NCBI GenBank assembly: GCA_003665825.1
Contig: QPFY01000009.1
Location: forward strand, 930,001 to 994,000
Direction: 5' to 3'
Origin: Microbotryum silenes-acaulis
Lineage: Eukaryota; Basidiomycota; Microbotryomycetes; Microbotryales; Microbotryaceae
DNA: 64,000 bases
This document shows, piece after piece, positions 34,922 to 46,178 of this stretch (position 1 is its first letter; each line of letters opens with the position of its first letter). The position numbers were made by a program, and so were the translations under genes. A model generated the notes under the pieces. That model had not been told where the DNA came from. It saw only the letters and a program-made list of their open reading frames with translations, and made no database searches.

Positions 34922-37073
34922 TTAGTGATGGTGCTTTTGGCCATGACGAGAATGATGATGGTGATGATGACCACCGGATCCGTGGCCTCGTTTCTTTGGC
35001 AAAGAAGCCAAGCTCGGTCCACCGCCGGACACGTGGCTGCTGCTGGCACCGGCGCCGCTACCAACTTGAGGCTTCGTCGACGTGGCCTTCTTCCTCTTGC
35101 TCTTGGGGTGGGAGTGGTGCTTTGACTTTTGCTTCGTCGGGTTGTGCTCTGTCTTCTTCGGGTCTTGCTTTGTCAGCGGGGTACCCTTGCCTCCACTGGG
35201 CGCTGGCGAATCTTTACCAGCCGGCAGGGGAAGACTGGCGGCCAAAGCAGGCGCCGCCGCCAGTGCACCGGGAGTCGAAGATCCCCCTCCCCCCCCTGAT
35301 GCAAGGTTCACAGCCTTGACGTCGAAGTTGACGTCGATCCATGAAGTACCATCGGGGAAGATTGACCCGAGCGAATAGTACGGCGACGCGGACTTCTGAT
35401 CAAGCACGTACGACAGGTGATCGCAATCGACGTTCCTGCTTCCACTGGGGACCAACTTGCGCTTGCCCATGGAACCGGGTCCTTGCGAGTTGTATTCGGC
35501 AAAGAAGACGTCGTTCGACAGACGAGTATCCCCCGGCGTGTGCGACCAAGGGGCGAAGAGCTCGGGTAGGATCACTGTGGGAATGGACCCCTTCATTTGT
35601 CATGATTCTGTAACTGCCGGCGGGCTTTATTTGCCAGAGTCTATCGTTGCTTACTTGGTCCCAGGTAACAGCCCAGGATGACGATGCGAGCGTTGTTGTC
35701 CCACGGTCGACCAACGGCCCTGAAGAGAACAAACAAAAATAGAGGGGGGGGGGGGGGGGGGGTCAATGTCGACTTTTCCCGGCGATCCGCAAGCCTATTG
35801 AGGCTTCCGCAGAGCTATGGACAACGGAGAAACCTACACCGTTCCGTCATAGATCTTCTGAGAGGGGTTTTTAACCTGACCCGATGTGTTGGTGATCGCG
35901 ATCGCGGGCAGCAGGATGTGAATCAGGATAATCACACTTTCGCTCGCAGGTTTTTTCACTTACCCCGTCAAAGCTGCACTCGATGAAGTAGCTGATAGAT
36001 TGAAGTAAAAGTGATAATGATGATAGCGTAAGTTCAAGCTCGGTGCTGATCCGGTGTTTGCACTGATGAGGTACGTACGCGCCGCTCTTTGTGGTTTCTT
36101 TGCCTCTCCATGCCACAAAAGAGGTCCCCTTATCTAATAGCACGATCTGGCTGTGCTTGATGACGACGGTAGCCCAACCATAGATAAAGTCGACCACGCC
36201 AGAGACGAAGCAACCGTAGAGGTACCCATGCGTATTGTTCGCGCCGAAGAACAAGGTGTCTTGATGTCCTGACATGAGACTCGCATAAAAACTCGCCGAG
36301 GACGACATGACCGCGACGGCGAGGGCGATCCCCGACGGCGCCGTTTGGCGCACGTTGAGGTTGTACGACTTGAAGTCGGTGCACCGGTTCACCCATAACG
36401 TAGAGGTCACCCAGTTATTATACCCGTCTGACTTTTGTAGTGCACGATTGTGGTTGATGTCGACGGTGTTGTATGCGTAGGAGCTGCCGGAAGTAGTGAT
36501 TTGACCCTAAAGTTGATGGATCGAGCGACCGACTGCGTCAGCTTGGCCGACAAAAGAGAGGAGACTGCCGGGGGCCCAAACGCCGAACAACCCCCTACGC
36601 GAACTACTTCTCACAACTGACCAGAAGAGTGATCGATCTGAAGCCTTTAAGAGGTTCAGGATAGGAGGAACGGTTTGTTCGATCCGAGGTTTTGTTCGAT
36701 CGTCAGCAAGATTCCATGCTCTTCCCATAACAGGAGGTCAGAAGTTCTCCACGGGCCACGTACCATCAACGAAGAGTTGCTCCTGATACTGGCCAGACCC
36801 GATCAAGATCGTGGCAGGGGTGTTAGCGGCTGTCGCTTTAAGGCTATCGAGGGCCTGTTGGATAGTCCTGAACTTGGCCTTGGGGTCTCTCGCAGAAACG
36901 TAGATGGTCCCAACGGGACATTTCGAGAGATCTGGCGAGGTGGTGAACACCTGACACGCCTCGCGCTTAGCGGGGTCGAGCGCGGCGAAGGCCGAAAGCG
37001 ACGCGAGTTGCGAGACGAGGACCCAACAGAAGAGCCGCTGGATGCGTGTGGGGCGGTGGTGGACCTGCACCAT
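34922..37073 (-). CDS. Pectin methylesterase 1 (CE8), secreted, with His-rich tail
   Basis: Removes methyl esters from pectin, exposing it to lyases. Exons 37073-36764, 36637-36615, 36506-36079, 35991-35964, about 35936-35881 (least certain), 35719-35655 and 35574-34922; about 520 aa. The start is the ATG at 37073, followed by a signal peptide (F-C-W-V-L-V-S-Q-L-A-S-L-S-A-F-A-A). Catalytic blocks: G-H-Q-D-T-L-F-F (Gln and the QD pair), V-V-D-F-I-Y-G-W (Asp) and V-G-R-P-W-D-N-N-A-R (Arg/Trp), then A-E-Y-N-S-Q-G-P-G near the end. The last about 120 residues are a Ser/Lys/Gly linker ending in G-S-G-G-H-H-H-H-H-H-S-R-H-G-Q-K-H-H-H, beyond the catalytic fold. The intron between exons 5 and 6 contains a G19 run (35744-35762). 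It is paralogous to the next gene, with the same 428- and 28-nt exons. Confidence 0.88.
35744..35762 (+). repeat. G19 homopolymer in a pectinesterase intron
   Basis: Nineteen consecutive G on the plus strand, within an intron of pectinesterase 1. Confidence 0.95.
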
Positions 37074-38008
37074 CGTAATGGACACGATAAAGTGGAGAAG
37101 ATAGTGGGAGAGTGATGAGAGTAAAAGATGGGAGACCGATGAGATTCAAGATATCGGTAACATCCAGGCGAGGATTGGGAGAGACTGGGCACCTCAGTTC
37201 GGTCGGTGTTTCACCTGGAAGGACCCGTCCGGCGCTCCTTTCCTGTGAGCATGGGCGGTGGATGCCGCCCAGATCGGTTTCAGCTGCGCATTGGCCAACA
37301 CGCACGTGGTGATCTTGCAACGGTACGAGTGTAGCTTTCACTCATGAATCGAAGATGGACACGGACTTTGGAGGCGGCAATCCGGTATCGCCGGTTCGTC
37401 GTCGATCGGCGGGAATAAAAGCAAGTCCTAGTACTAGCTGTAAGGGACGCCTTACAAGACGGCTTTATAAGCAGCCTCAGAGGTGCTAAGATTGGGGAAC
37501 TGTAGTTTCGACTTGCTTTTTGTCTGGCGGTCAAGAACGACAGATTGTGATTATGCACAGCAGCGGCGCATATTTTACACTAACCGCTTCAACGCCCGAA
37601 ATTAGCACGAGATCGGAGACGGTCCATGCACTTGTACATCCGCGACCTCCTCAAACTCAACATACTGTTTCAGAACGATGACATGATCTCGCGCTAGTCT
37701 CGAGACCAGTGGCTCTGTTTTTGTAATTCTCGCTGATGATCAAAACGCAGGCCAGGAGAGTGGAGAGGAGTGGACAAAAAAGGGGAGCGTCGGCGCACAG
37801 CGCTCTGCATTTTATGACTTAAAATTTGAAACAACGCGGACGGAAGGATGGTTATGAGGGTCTAGATAGATATGTCATGAATGACACTATAAAGGGAGAC
37901 CGGAGAAACAGGGAGCCAGAAGCCGTCGGTGCGAGATCCGGTCCCACACCGATAAAGCCAGAGCCGTCTTTATGGCTCGTTCTCAGTCTACAACTCTTCA
38001 TCATTACT
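37074..38008. promoter_or_regulatory. Upstream region of pectinesterase 1
   Basis: About 930 bp between the two tandem pectinesterase genes; no defined element recognised. Confidence 0.4.
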
Positions 38009-39861
38009 TCAGTGCTTGGAATGGGCGTGGCTCCGGTGGTGGGTCTTCCTTCTACCATGCGAACGGGAGCTCCCACGCCGCAATCCACTCCTTCCATTCG
38101 ACAAGACATGGCCGCCCGCGTCGTGACGTTGTGTCTGGGTTCCGGAAGTCGATTTTGCGATCGGGGACATATCCGGAACTTTTTGGGTCTGAGCAGCTGT
38201 GTGCTTGTAGTCAAAGTCGATGAAACCCGTGCCTCCACTCGGGGCGAAGACCGCGTTGATGTTGAACTGCTTGGCACTCTCTTCGTCCAAGATGTACGAG
38301 AGATGGTTGGAGTCGACCTCGCCTTGACGTTGTACCACTTTGCGACCGCTCGTAGATCCACCGGGGCCTTTGGAGTTGTACTCGGCTAAGAAGGTCTCAC
38401 TGCTTAGTCGTGGATCGCTGTTCCACCATAAGCTGAAACCGGTCGGGATGATCACTGTAACGGCGAAACGGCAGTGTCAATTCCCTGCAAGTACAGGATT
38501 GATCGGGCATCCATCTCGCTAGCTTGCTACCGGATGGGAGGAGCACTTCTTTATGACTCACCCCTAGATAACTCGCATGATAGGAACACTGTGCGAGCGG
38601 TTTTGGTCCACGGGCGTCCCAGCGCTCTGTGCAAAAAAAAAATCACAGCGGTGGTGTCAGCTCCTCCTCAAGCAAGAGCGGGCAAATAGGACGCTACGAG
38701 ACGAACACTTGACCGACTGGTGTGAATGAGCCTTTTTTGGCGTCGATAGACTACGGGAGCAGTAACCATGGGAAAAAGACTTCGATCAGCTTGATTGAAG
38801 TGTAATCTGGGAAGAGAGGTGGCAGATGAACCGGAGAACTGACGCTTTCGATCCGCGAGTTGGAAATGTAGCTGGACCGGTAAAACGCTCCATCAAAATC
38901 AGTCGTACTGGTCGGAAACAAGGAACTCATTGGACGAAACTCACGCCCCACTCGTCTTGGACAGGTCGCCGTTCCACGCCACGATGGCACCGAGCGCTCG
39001 ACTGGCAAGTACGCTGCTTTCCACCCAAAGCACTCCCCAGCCGTACATATAGTCGACTGTGCCCCTGACGATGCACCCGTGGATATATACATTCGCGTGA
39101 GGACCGACAAAGAGCGTGTCCTGCCATGCTGCGATGGTGCAGCCGTAGAGGCCTACGTTGGACGAGAAGGCTGCGAAAGCCAATGCAATCCCTTTCGTCT
39201 GCAACTGTTCTATGTCGATGTTGTATATCTTGAAATCGGGGCTGTTGCTAATCTTGAAGGTGGCGGTCGCGTCGTTGTGGTAGCCATCGCTCTTAAGCAG
39301 TGCTCGTTTACGCGCGATTCGCACCGAGCTGTTCAACTCCCCCGAATCCGAAGCCGAGGTTGTGATTTGACCCTTTACAGCGGTGCATGGACAAACGTCA
39401 GCCAACATAATTCAAAATCAGCATCCATTACCGGGACCGCGGACATACGAGGACTGTGACAGGTGCGGGATCTGCACATGAAAGAAAGGAGACAGTCACC
39501 CCCTCGTCCGTCAGCAGAGTGGCCCCTGTCAAAAGCGGTGCCAAAGTCTTGAGGTGGGAGGCTCACGGTCGACAAGGACACCCGTCAGGTAAAGACCCTT
39601 CCCGATCAACACCGTGACCGTTGCGCTAAGCTCATTTTTGGCGATGTAATCAAAAGCCTTCTGGATCGTGCGGAAATGAGCTGAAGCGGCCGTTGGGGAA
39701 ACGAAGATCGTCCCCTTTGGGCACTTGGCGAGGTCGGGCGCGTCGGGGAAAGTTTGGCAAGCCAGGCGTTCTTCCGTACTCATCGAGGCCAGGACCGGGA
39801 AGGCGAGTTGGGATAAAAATATTAAGCATCTCAACAAAGTGGAAATGTTGACCAGCACCAT
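38009..39861 (-). CDS. Pectin methylesterase 2 (CE8), secreted, basic tail
   Basis: Tandem paralogue of pectinesterase 1. Exons 39861-39567, 39525-39500, 39372-38945, 38871-38844, 38750-38714, 38624-38562 and 38454-38009; 440 aa, all phases consistent. The start is the ATG at 39861 with a signal peptide (L-L-R-C-L-I-F-L-S-Q-L-A-F-P-V-L-A-S). Catalytic blocks are A-A-W-Q-D-T-L-F-V-G, G-T-V-D-Y-M-Y-G-W and A-L-G-R-P-W-T-K-T-A-R-T-V. The C-terminus lacks the long His-rich extension of copy 1 and ends in a short His/Arg/Ser-rich tail. Exons 3 and 4 are exactly as long as in copy 1 (428 and 28 nt), which supports both models. Two AG candidates lie at the exon 6 acceptor; the one chosen keeps the frame. 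Confidence 0.9.
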
Positions 39862-41112
39862 GATGTTGCAAGAAGAAGGAGGTAAAGGTAAAGGTAAAGG
39901 TAAGGTGGGCGAAGAGGTGCTGGGGCTGGGAGCCACGCCCTGACGTGCAGATGGGGGTTAAGAGGAAGAAAGAAAAGGATGAAAACTCTATTGGATGATG
40001 CCGAAAGAGGCTAATACTCGGATGAGATGACACCGGCTGGGGCTGTGACTCAACCCCCGCCTTTCGCTTGAGGACAGGACGGGTCCGAGCGCCACCAGAG
40101 CCTGAGCTCCTTTGCGCCTGATGCTTGTTTCAGCCTCGCATCGTCGGTTCGTACCGAGCCTCCTGTTCTCTGCTCCTACACAGTGGTTGGCGATCAAAGA
40201 GCACAAAAAGGAAGGTGCATATCTTAACTTCCTGGGCCAAATAATGACGTCACGCCTGTAAACGACCGTGCGCGTAGCTGTTGAGCACAGACATTCGAGA
40301 AAAGGAGCCGTTTTGTCTGCCCAAGGTTTTGCCAGGGGAAGAGGAGGAGAAATACTTTCGTATTGCCCGATCCGGCAATCAATCTGCCAGGTTATTCCAC
40401 TCTTCTGTAGGCTTCCCCCATCATGCCGAGTGTCCGCCGCTGGGGAGCACGTAAGTCGATCTATGACTCACGCCGTTGAGGTCGAGGTTCGGTTTCAGCT
40501 TGTCGCTGGCGCCGACACGGGATCCCGGCGTTTCACGGCCTTCCTCAGACCTCAGCTCCAGCTTGCATAGCCGATCCGACGAAGGATCCGAGTGCATTTC
40601 TAATTAATCGTGACGTAGTCTGAAAGATCGCTGAGCGATCGCTGGGCCTGTCGCTACATAGTGATGCATTCGCGACTCGGAAGAAAGCAGGTAAGACAAC
40701 GCAGATCCGCAGACGGCCGCTGGACACCGGCGTGCGTTCGGCATCAGGCGATCCCCTCCGTGCATGCTGCGCTTGGCATACCGACACGGATCGATCTGCA
40801 GCTGGGAGGGTCTCGGATTCATCGGGCAATTGCGCCAGTGCCGACAACAACGCTCTTCCGCAATAGGAGAAGGGAGAGAATCTAGGGTATGAAGTCTGGT
40901 CTGAACGTATGTATTGCAATTCCGCACCGCAGTCCAGGGGCAAGCCCCTGAAATCCCAATTGGGCAGGTGGACAAGCCGCCAGCGCAAGCAAGAAGTCGA
41001 GAAAGAGTTCGAGCACACATTAACAACAGAGTCCGTATCATTAAAATGCCGTCCGCTGGCACGGATATTCGATCCAAGTCATTCTCGCCCCTGCGAACAG
41101 GGTGTCCGGCTT
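39862..41112. other. Intergenic region between pectinesterase 2 and the pectinesterase remnant
   Basis: About 1.25 kb. A minus-strand open frame around 40950-41010 contains a faint pectinesterase-like word (L-S-T-C-P-I-G-I-S) but nothing else aligns. No gene is called. Confidence 0.4.
39877..39903 (+). repeat. GGTAAA hexamer microsatellite
   Basis: Four to five tandem copies of GGTAAA just upstream of the pectinesterase 2 start codon. Confidence 0.8.
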
Positions 41113-42112
41113 TCACTGGCTCGCAGTCTGCGCGTCCAGGGTATACGATAGGTGATTGGCATTGATAACATGCGGGTCGATGACGTTTTATTTTCTTGGT
41201 GGCGATGAACCGCGGTCCCGAGGATTGGTATTCCGCTATAGAGGTTGAGCTCGAGAGGTGCAGATCACTGGCCTGCCAGAAAATTCTCCTGAGTCGATGG
41301 AAGCCGGTTCGAAGAACGCGCTTCGCTCTCGTTAGTCTATGGTCATAATTGATCCAGGATACTTCTGTGGCTGACAGTCATTCATGTAAAACTTAAGGCA
41401 AATCATCGGCCTTCGGTTATCACAAGGTCCTCCCGGAAATCTGAAGAGGCGACTTCAAGTGAAGGTCAGAGTCGGGAAAGCCGTCAGCATGTCAGCAGGG
41501 ACGGCCTCGGCCGGTTTAAAAGAGCTTACGCTGATCCCGAAGCGACGCCTCTACCCTCCTTCGATGAACTACAAAGTCCCAGGCATGAATCAGCTTGATG
41601 ATGCTCAAAAGACTGATGAAGATGCGCCCGTCGCAACAAATTAAGTGCTCACAGTAACAATGTGGAAATTTGAGATGAAACTGAGCAAAACGGGGTATGG
41701 CGGCACGTCAAAACAGTTGGCCTCAGAGGCTGAGAGTCAGAGCACGAAGATCCGCAGCCATGTGTATCAAGTGCTCTCGACTCACACTGCACTCGACTCT
41801 GTTTGAGGATAGCCCCTTCCACGCCGCGACCTATCCGAAGCCTTATAAGTTGCAAGCACACTTGCTTCGATCCACGCCGATCCCAGACCATAGACGTAGT
41901 CGAGTACCTTTCTGACGATGCGACCCTTCACATACAAATAATATCCATGCGCTGTATCCGAATGACCCACGGTATTGCACCCATCAAAACTCGTCTTGGA
42001 CAAGGTCGAAGCGAACGATCTCGCAACGCCGTCGTTGTACTATTGGTTCGGTCTTTTTCACACACTATGTTCATGACTGCAAGTTGAAATTGTACATCTT
42101 TAATTCGGGACA
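41113..42112 (-). pseudogene. Decayed pectin methylesterase copy
   Basis: Fragments line up, in order and strand, with the two intact pectinesterases. From right to left: P-E-L-K-M-Y-N-F-N-L-Q near 42080-42112; T-V-G-H-S-D-T-A-H-G-Y-Y-L-Y-V with V-L-D-Y-V-Y-G-L-G-S-A-W-I-E-A-S-V-L-A at 41840-42000; I-A-E-Y-Q-S-S-G-P-R near 41220-41250; and I-N-A-N-H-L-S-Y-T-L-D ending at a TGA (41113-41115). The usual G/W-Q-D-T-L catalytic motif has become G-H-S-D-T-A, and the frame breaks several times between blocks. The G-R-P-W exon is not readable. No working product is possible from this copy. Confidence 0.8.
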
Positions 42113-43265
42113 TTGAAGGAAGGGGAATAGGTGGGTGAGCAGGAGGAGACTTTGGCCCATGGGCCATACGCGAGTGGAAAATGAGGGGAGATGGAGATAC
42201 ATGTCGAACCGGTCGAAGGAGTGGAACAACGTGAAGCGAGAGGAAGAGGGGGAAGCGCAGGTTTGACCGAACCTCGTGATGACAGCGCATCGTCCTTCGC
42301 GGCACTTGACCTCTCATTCCACATGGTGCACCCACGTGAGTCATGGTAGGGCCTGAGCCATTTGCCGAACCGGTGGAATGCAACCCTAGTGTCGCAGAAA
42401 TGTTCTCGAGTGGTAACTGATGATGACCACGACTCAGTCCAATGAATAGGGACGAGAACAGAGTGGCCAGAGACTAAGGGACAGACTCGCGGAAGGCTAG
42501 AAAGTGAAGCGTAAAGCTAATAAGGAGAGAGATTAGAGACTAGTAAAGTAGGGAGATTGAGTGACTAAGGAGAGAATGACACGCCGCTAGGCTCAATCCC
42601 AAGTACCATAACAGGAACAATAATCAGATGAAGGACGGGATAACCCATATGACCATATACGAATGACACCTAGGTCGTCGCGTGGTCAGGGGGCGACAGA
42701 AAGAGGGGTGCCATTTCAGCGAATGTTGGGGTCGGCTGATCAGTTTGGACCGTTTCGGGCCTGTACCTAATGGACCAGGTGAAAGGAAGACAAGTTAAGC
42801 TTGTTCCAGATGACCGGAGGAAGTATGGCGAGATGGAGCATCAATCTGTCAGAGAGATCACCCCTGTCTTGAGCTCAATCGCCACACTCTGCCGAATCGA
42901 CCGGGTCGAATTCGATCAGCGGGCGCCCCCGGGGGGGGGGGGGGGGGGGGGTCCAAATTTGTCGGACCGGCGATTCGAAACTCCAACGTCTCGAAAGGAT
43001 GAACCGGAAACAATTGCGTTAAGAATGGTTTGGGACAGGTCAGCTGAAAGAAAAACAGAGATCGCGCGTGCGTAAAGCGTCTGTATGGTGACCCACCCAT
43101 GACGTCAACGCTCAAGTCAGCCATGCTGGAGCTTTCCAAGATAAATGACCTGGTCCGAGCGCGCGCCCTGGCCAGCAGAGCCCTTTTGCCGCCCCTCCGC
43201 AACCTCTGAACCGCGATTAAACCCACATCGAACTGAGCTCATCCGCCACCGCCACCGCCACCACC
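42113..43265. other. Intergenic region with a G21 run
   Basis: About 1.15 kb with no supported gene. It contains CCCCC followed by 21 consecutive G at 42931-42951. Confidence 0.5.
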
Positions 43266-44105
43266 ATGTCCACACCAACAACAAAACCCCAGCCCACCTC
43301 CGAAGAGATCTCCGAACTCCTGCTGTGCGCCCGCTACGGCGACGAAGAGGACCTGGAAGAGATGCGAGCGTTCGTGGACAAGTACGGAGCTGAATGGCTC
43401 GCAGATGCCAAGGACGAAAGGGGGAATACGTGTTTGCATTTGAGTGGCGCGAATGGGCATGATCGTACGTTTTCTTTTTGCGTCGCGTGAATTTGGGTAG
43501 TGGGTGGGATGGAGAAGTGTGCTACACTGCAGCTCTGGTGGACGCTCTCGGCGAGCTCTCAGCCAAGGCTTGAGCAAGCCACGACCATCCTAGATCAAAG
43601 TTGACCTCATGTAGCTGATTTCTCTTCATCACTGGCAGGAATCATCACCTATCTACTACCCCTCCTACCCCCTACATCCCTGACCGCCTCGAACGAAGCC
43701 CTCTCAACCCCGCTGCACTGGATCTCGCTCAACTACCACCTCTCAACACTGCACCTACTCTGCCCCCATCTCCCGCGATCCGCCTACGATCTCAAGAACC
43801 TGAAAGGAAAGACCGCCGTTCAAGAAGCCGAAGAAGCGTGCGAGAGTTTTGTCGTGGAGGAGAAGGATCAGGACACACCTAGGGGGAAGGAGAGGGTCAG
43901 GAGGGAAAAAGTTGTTGGGTATTTGTTGGAGAAGATGGGGTTGGGGGTTGGGAAGAAGGGAGATGGTGAGAGCGGTCGGGGAGTAGATGGGGAGGAGGTG
44001 ATCAAGGCTGGGAGTGTAGAGGGGAACGAGGAGGAGATTGAGAGATTGACCAAGGAGGCGGAGAGGATCGAATTGGAACAGAAGGAGAAAGCGGCGCAGG
44101 CTTGA
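43266..44105 (+). CDS. YAR1: Ankyrin-repeat protein similar to Yar1 (chaperone of ribosomal protein S3)
   Basis: Exons 43266-43464 and 43639-44105; 221 aa, close to yeast Yar1 (200 aa). Two ankyrin repeats are visible: G-N-T-C-L-H-L-S-G-A-N-G-H-D, and S-T-P-L-H-W-I-S-L-N-Y-H-L-S-T-L-H-L-L, the latter equivalent to T-A-L-H-W-A-S-L-N in Yar1. The C-terminal 80 residues are highly charged (Glu/Lys/Gly) and coiled-coil-like, as in the family. Yar1 binds newly made Rps3 and escorts it to the pre-40S particle. Identification rests on repeat positions, length and the acidic tail; another small ankyrin protein is possible. It converges on RAM2, with 191 bp between stop codons. Confidence 0.75.
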
Positions 44106-44296
44106 GGGCGGATGAAGTGGGTAGTTGTAACGATCATTCTACATCGCAATATACAACGGAGAGCTCCGACATGTCGTTCTCGAAAGCGCTACGGCTTCTT
44201 TACGAACATAAAATCCTTCAATTACAAATGACAAACTTGCGATGCGACAAGAACGAACGGAAATCGACCAACCCTCTCGACCTTTGTCTAGCCCAT

Positions 44297-45856
44297 TCAA
44301 GCGACACTCTCCACCTGTTCAGCCCTGTACAACCAATAGTTCGTTCGAATCGGGTCGAATTGGATCAACGAGCGAAAGAGCTATTCGTTCGAAACAGCAG
44401 AATCAAAACACCATTCAGTTTTCACAATCCCACATCATTGCCAAAAGCTAAAACTCACCGCCGCGCTCTCCCCCTTCGCCTCCTGAGCGGCGATATCAGC
44501 CAGGAACTCGATCGCCAACCAACTTGGTAATTCGGCATCTTCTGATATTTTAGGCTCGTCTGAAGAAGTCGATGTTTCTCGTTGTCCTAGTGCGAGGGGT
44601 TGGACGAAAGTCCGCAGGTCGGAGAGGGGTGTTGAGGTTTGTTTGAGGATGCTGGTGGTGGGTAGGGGTGACAGTTCGTCAATGGTACGGGTCTCGGAGT
44701 ATAGGGAGGGAACGGGAACTGACCCTCTGAGATAATTCCAAGCCGAAGGGTTGTTGGGTGACAAAGCCAACTTCTCCTTCACATATCTGCTCACCGAAGA
44801 ACCGAGAACCGAAATGTGAACAAATCTCGACTCAGGGAACTTTCCCAACCATATGGATAAACCCACCTCAATTCCCTCCCCAGCACCTCCTCCTGCCGCC
44901 CACCCATCCCACTTTCAAATGCGACCCAAAATCGATGATTCCATGCCGAGTTGTTCCTCACATCCTTCTCCAAAAGCCCCTCCGTATACTTCAACTCGTC
45001 CTCCCAAACCTGCGCTGAAGAATCCTGATCTTGATGTGCAGTACTTGTGGAAGCGACATCCTCTTCAATGTGGGAGGTGCTGGAAGGTGTGAAAAAGTGT
45101 AACAGCGCCCATTGTCGATAGGCCCAGGTATGGTAGTTCTTGGCGTCAAAGGCGAGCGCACGGGTCGTGAACGGGATCTCGCGTGAGAATGATTGCAAAG
45201 CGGTGACGATCGTACGACGGTGTTGCCTACACAGCCAAGGTGGTAAGTTCCCCCATTATGGACTGTGCGTGTGGGAGGTACTGACCACACTTGGTACGAC
45301 TTGAGGTGCTCCTTGATCAACTCGTCCATCAGATCGAGTTCCTTGGTCAGATCGGCCTTGATCGCCAATAAAGTCTGAGCTCGATAAGCCCTGTTCACAC
45401 AGAACCCAAACGATCCTCATCTCCATCAGTGACGCTGACTACCACCTGGGCCGTACCCTCGCTCGACTCGGATACTCGGGAGACTAACCAAATCGAATAA
45501 TGGCCCGGGTTCATCCTGATCAACGCCTCGGTCAATTCAACGCCTCGGGTACTCAATTCCCCTTTCTGGACCAAGGCACGAAAGGTGTCCATCGCATCTC
45601 GGTCTGATCATCAACCCGAACAGAAGCGATGCGTCGCGGGGTCTCAGCTTCAGCTTGCACTTGCACTTGCGCAGGACGACTGCGAAGGCACCTCATCTGC
45701 TGACGAGCGGTCCGGGTGGGTGTGATGTGTTGTGGTTCACTCACAAGGTTCAGCATACGCGATAGGCACCAAAGCGTTCGGAGCGTCCTTCTGCGGGATT
45801 GGTTCGAGGTCTGCCCATCCTGGTCGGGAGGCATACGGGATGTAGGACGAGGACAT
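44297..45856 (-). CDS. RAM2: Protein farnesyl/geranylgeranyl transferase alpha subunit
   Basis: Shared alpha subunit of farnesyltransferase and geranylgeranyltransferase I, which prenylate CaaX proteins such as Ras and mating pheromone. Seven exons: 45856-45745, 45603-45489, 45390-45286, 45226-44867, 44786-44724, 44651-44459 and 44380-44297; 343 aa. Prenyltransferase-alpha helical repeats are clear: N-P-G-H-Y-S-I-W-A-Y-R, L-K-S-Y-Q-V-W-Q-H-R-R, K-N-Y-H-T-W-A-Y-R-Q-W, N-S-A-W-N-H-R-F-W and N-P-S-A-W-N-Y-L-R-G, ending D-P-I-R-T-N-Y-W-L-Y-R. The first part begins W-A-D-L-E-P-I-P-Q. Introns mostly split the Trp codon or lie just after it at repeat ends. Confidence 0.95.
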
Positions 45857-46178
45857 GATCGATGTACGCGAGCAAGCACAAGTGGGGGTCGGTTGGTGGA
45901 GGAGGTAGTAGCGGTTACGGGCTAAGGGATGGTGTTGCTGTACTACTCAGAGTCGAGGAGTAAAAGTGCCTGGTATGGGCAAGTCTTTGAATCGGCAGAA
46001 CGTAAAGAAACGCGCACCAAAGTGCTCCAAAGTGGGGTTGGACTCGATCGGTCCTGGACAATGAAACAAAGGGGGAAAAGCGCGCCTCCCGCTCGGACAG
46101 AGCTCCCCATCTGACGATCCGCTTTTAAAGGGCATCTCCTAAAGTATTCAACACCAAAAATCTCAATAAGAAACCTCC

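Noticed and set aside
40545..41018. Further pectinesterase remnant
   Set aside because: Only one short word resembles the N-terminal Cys block; too little to call.
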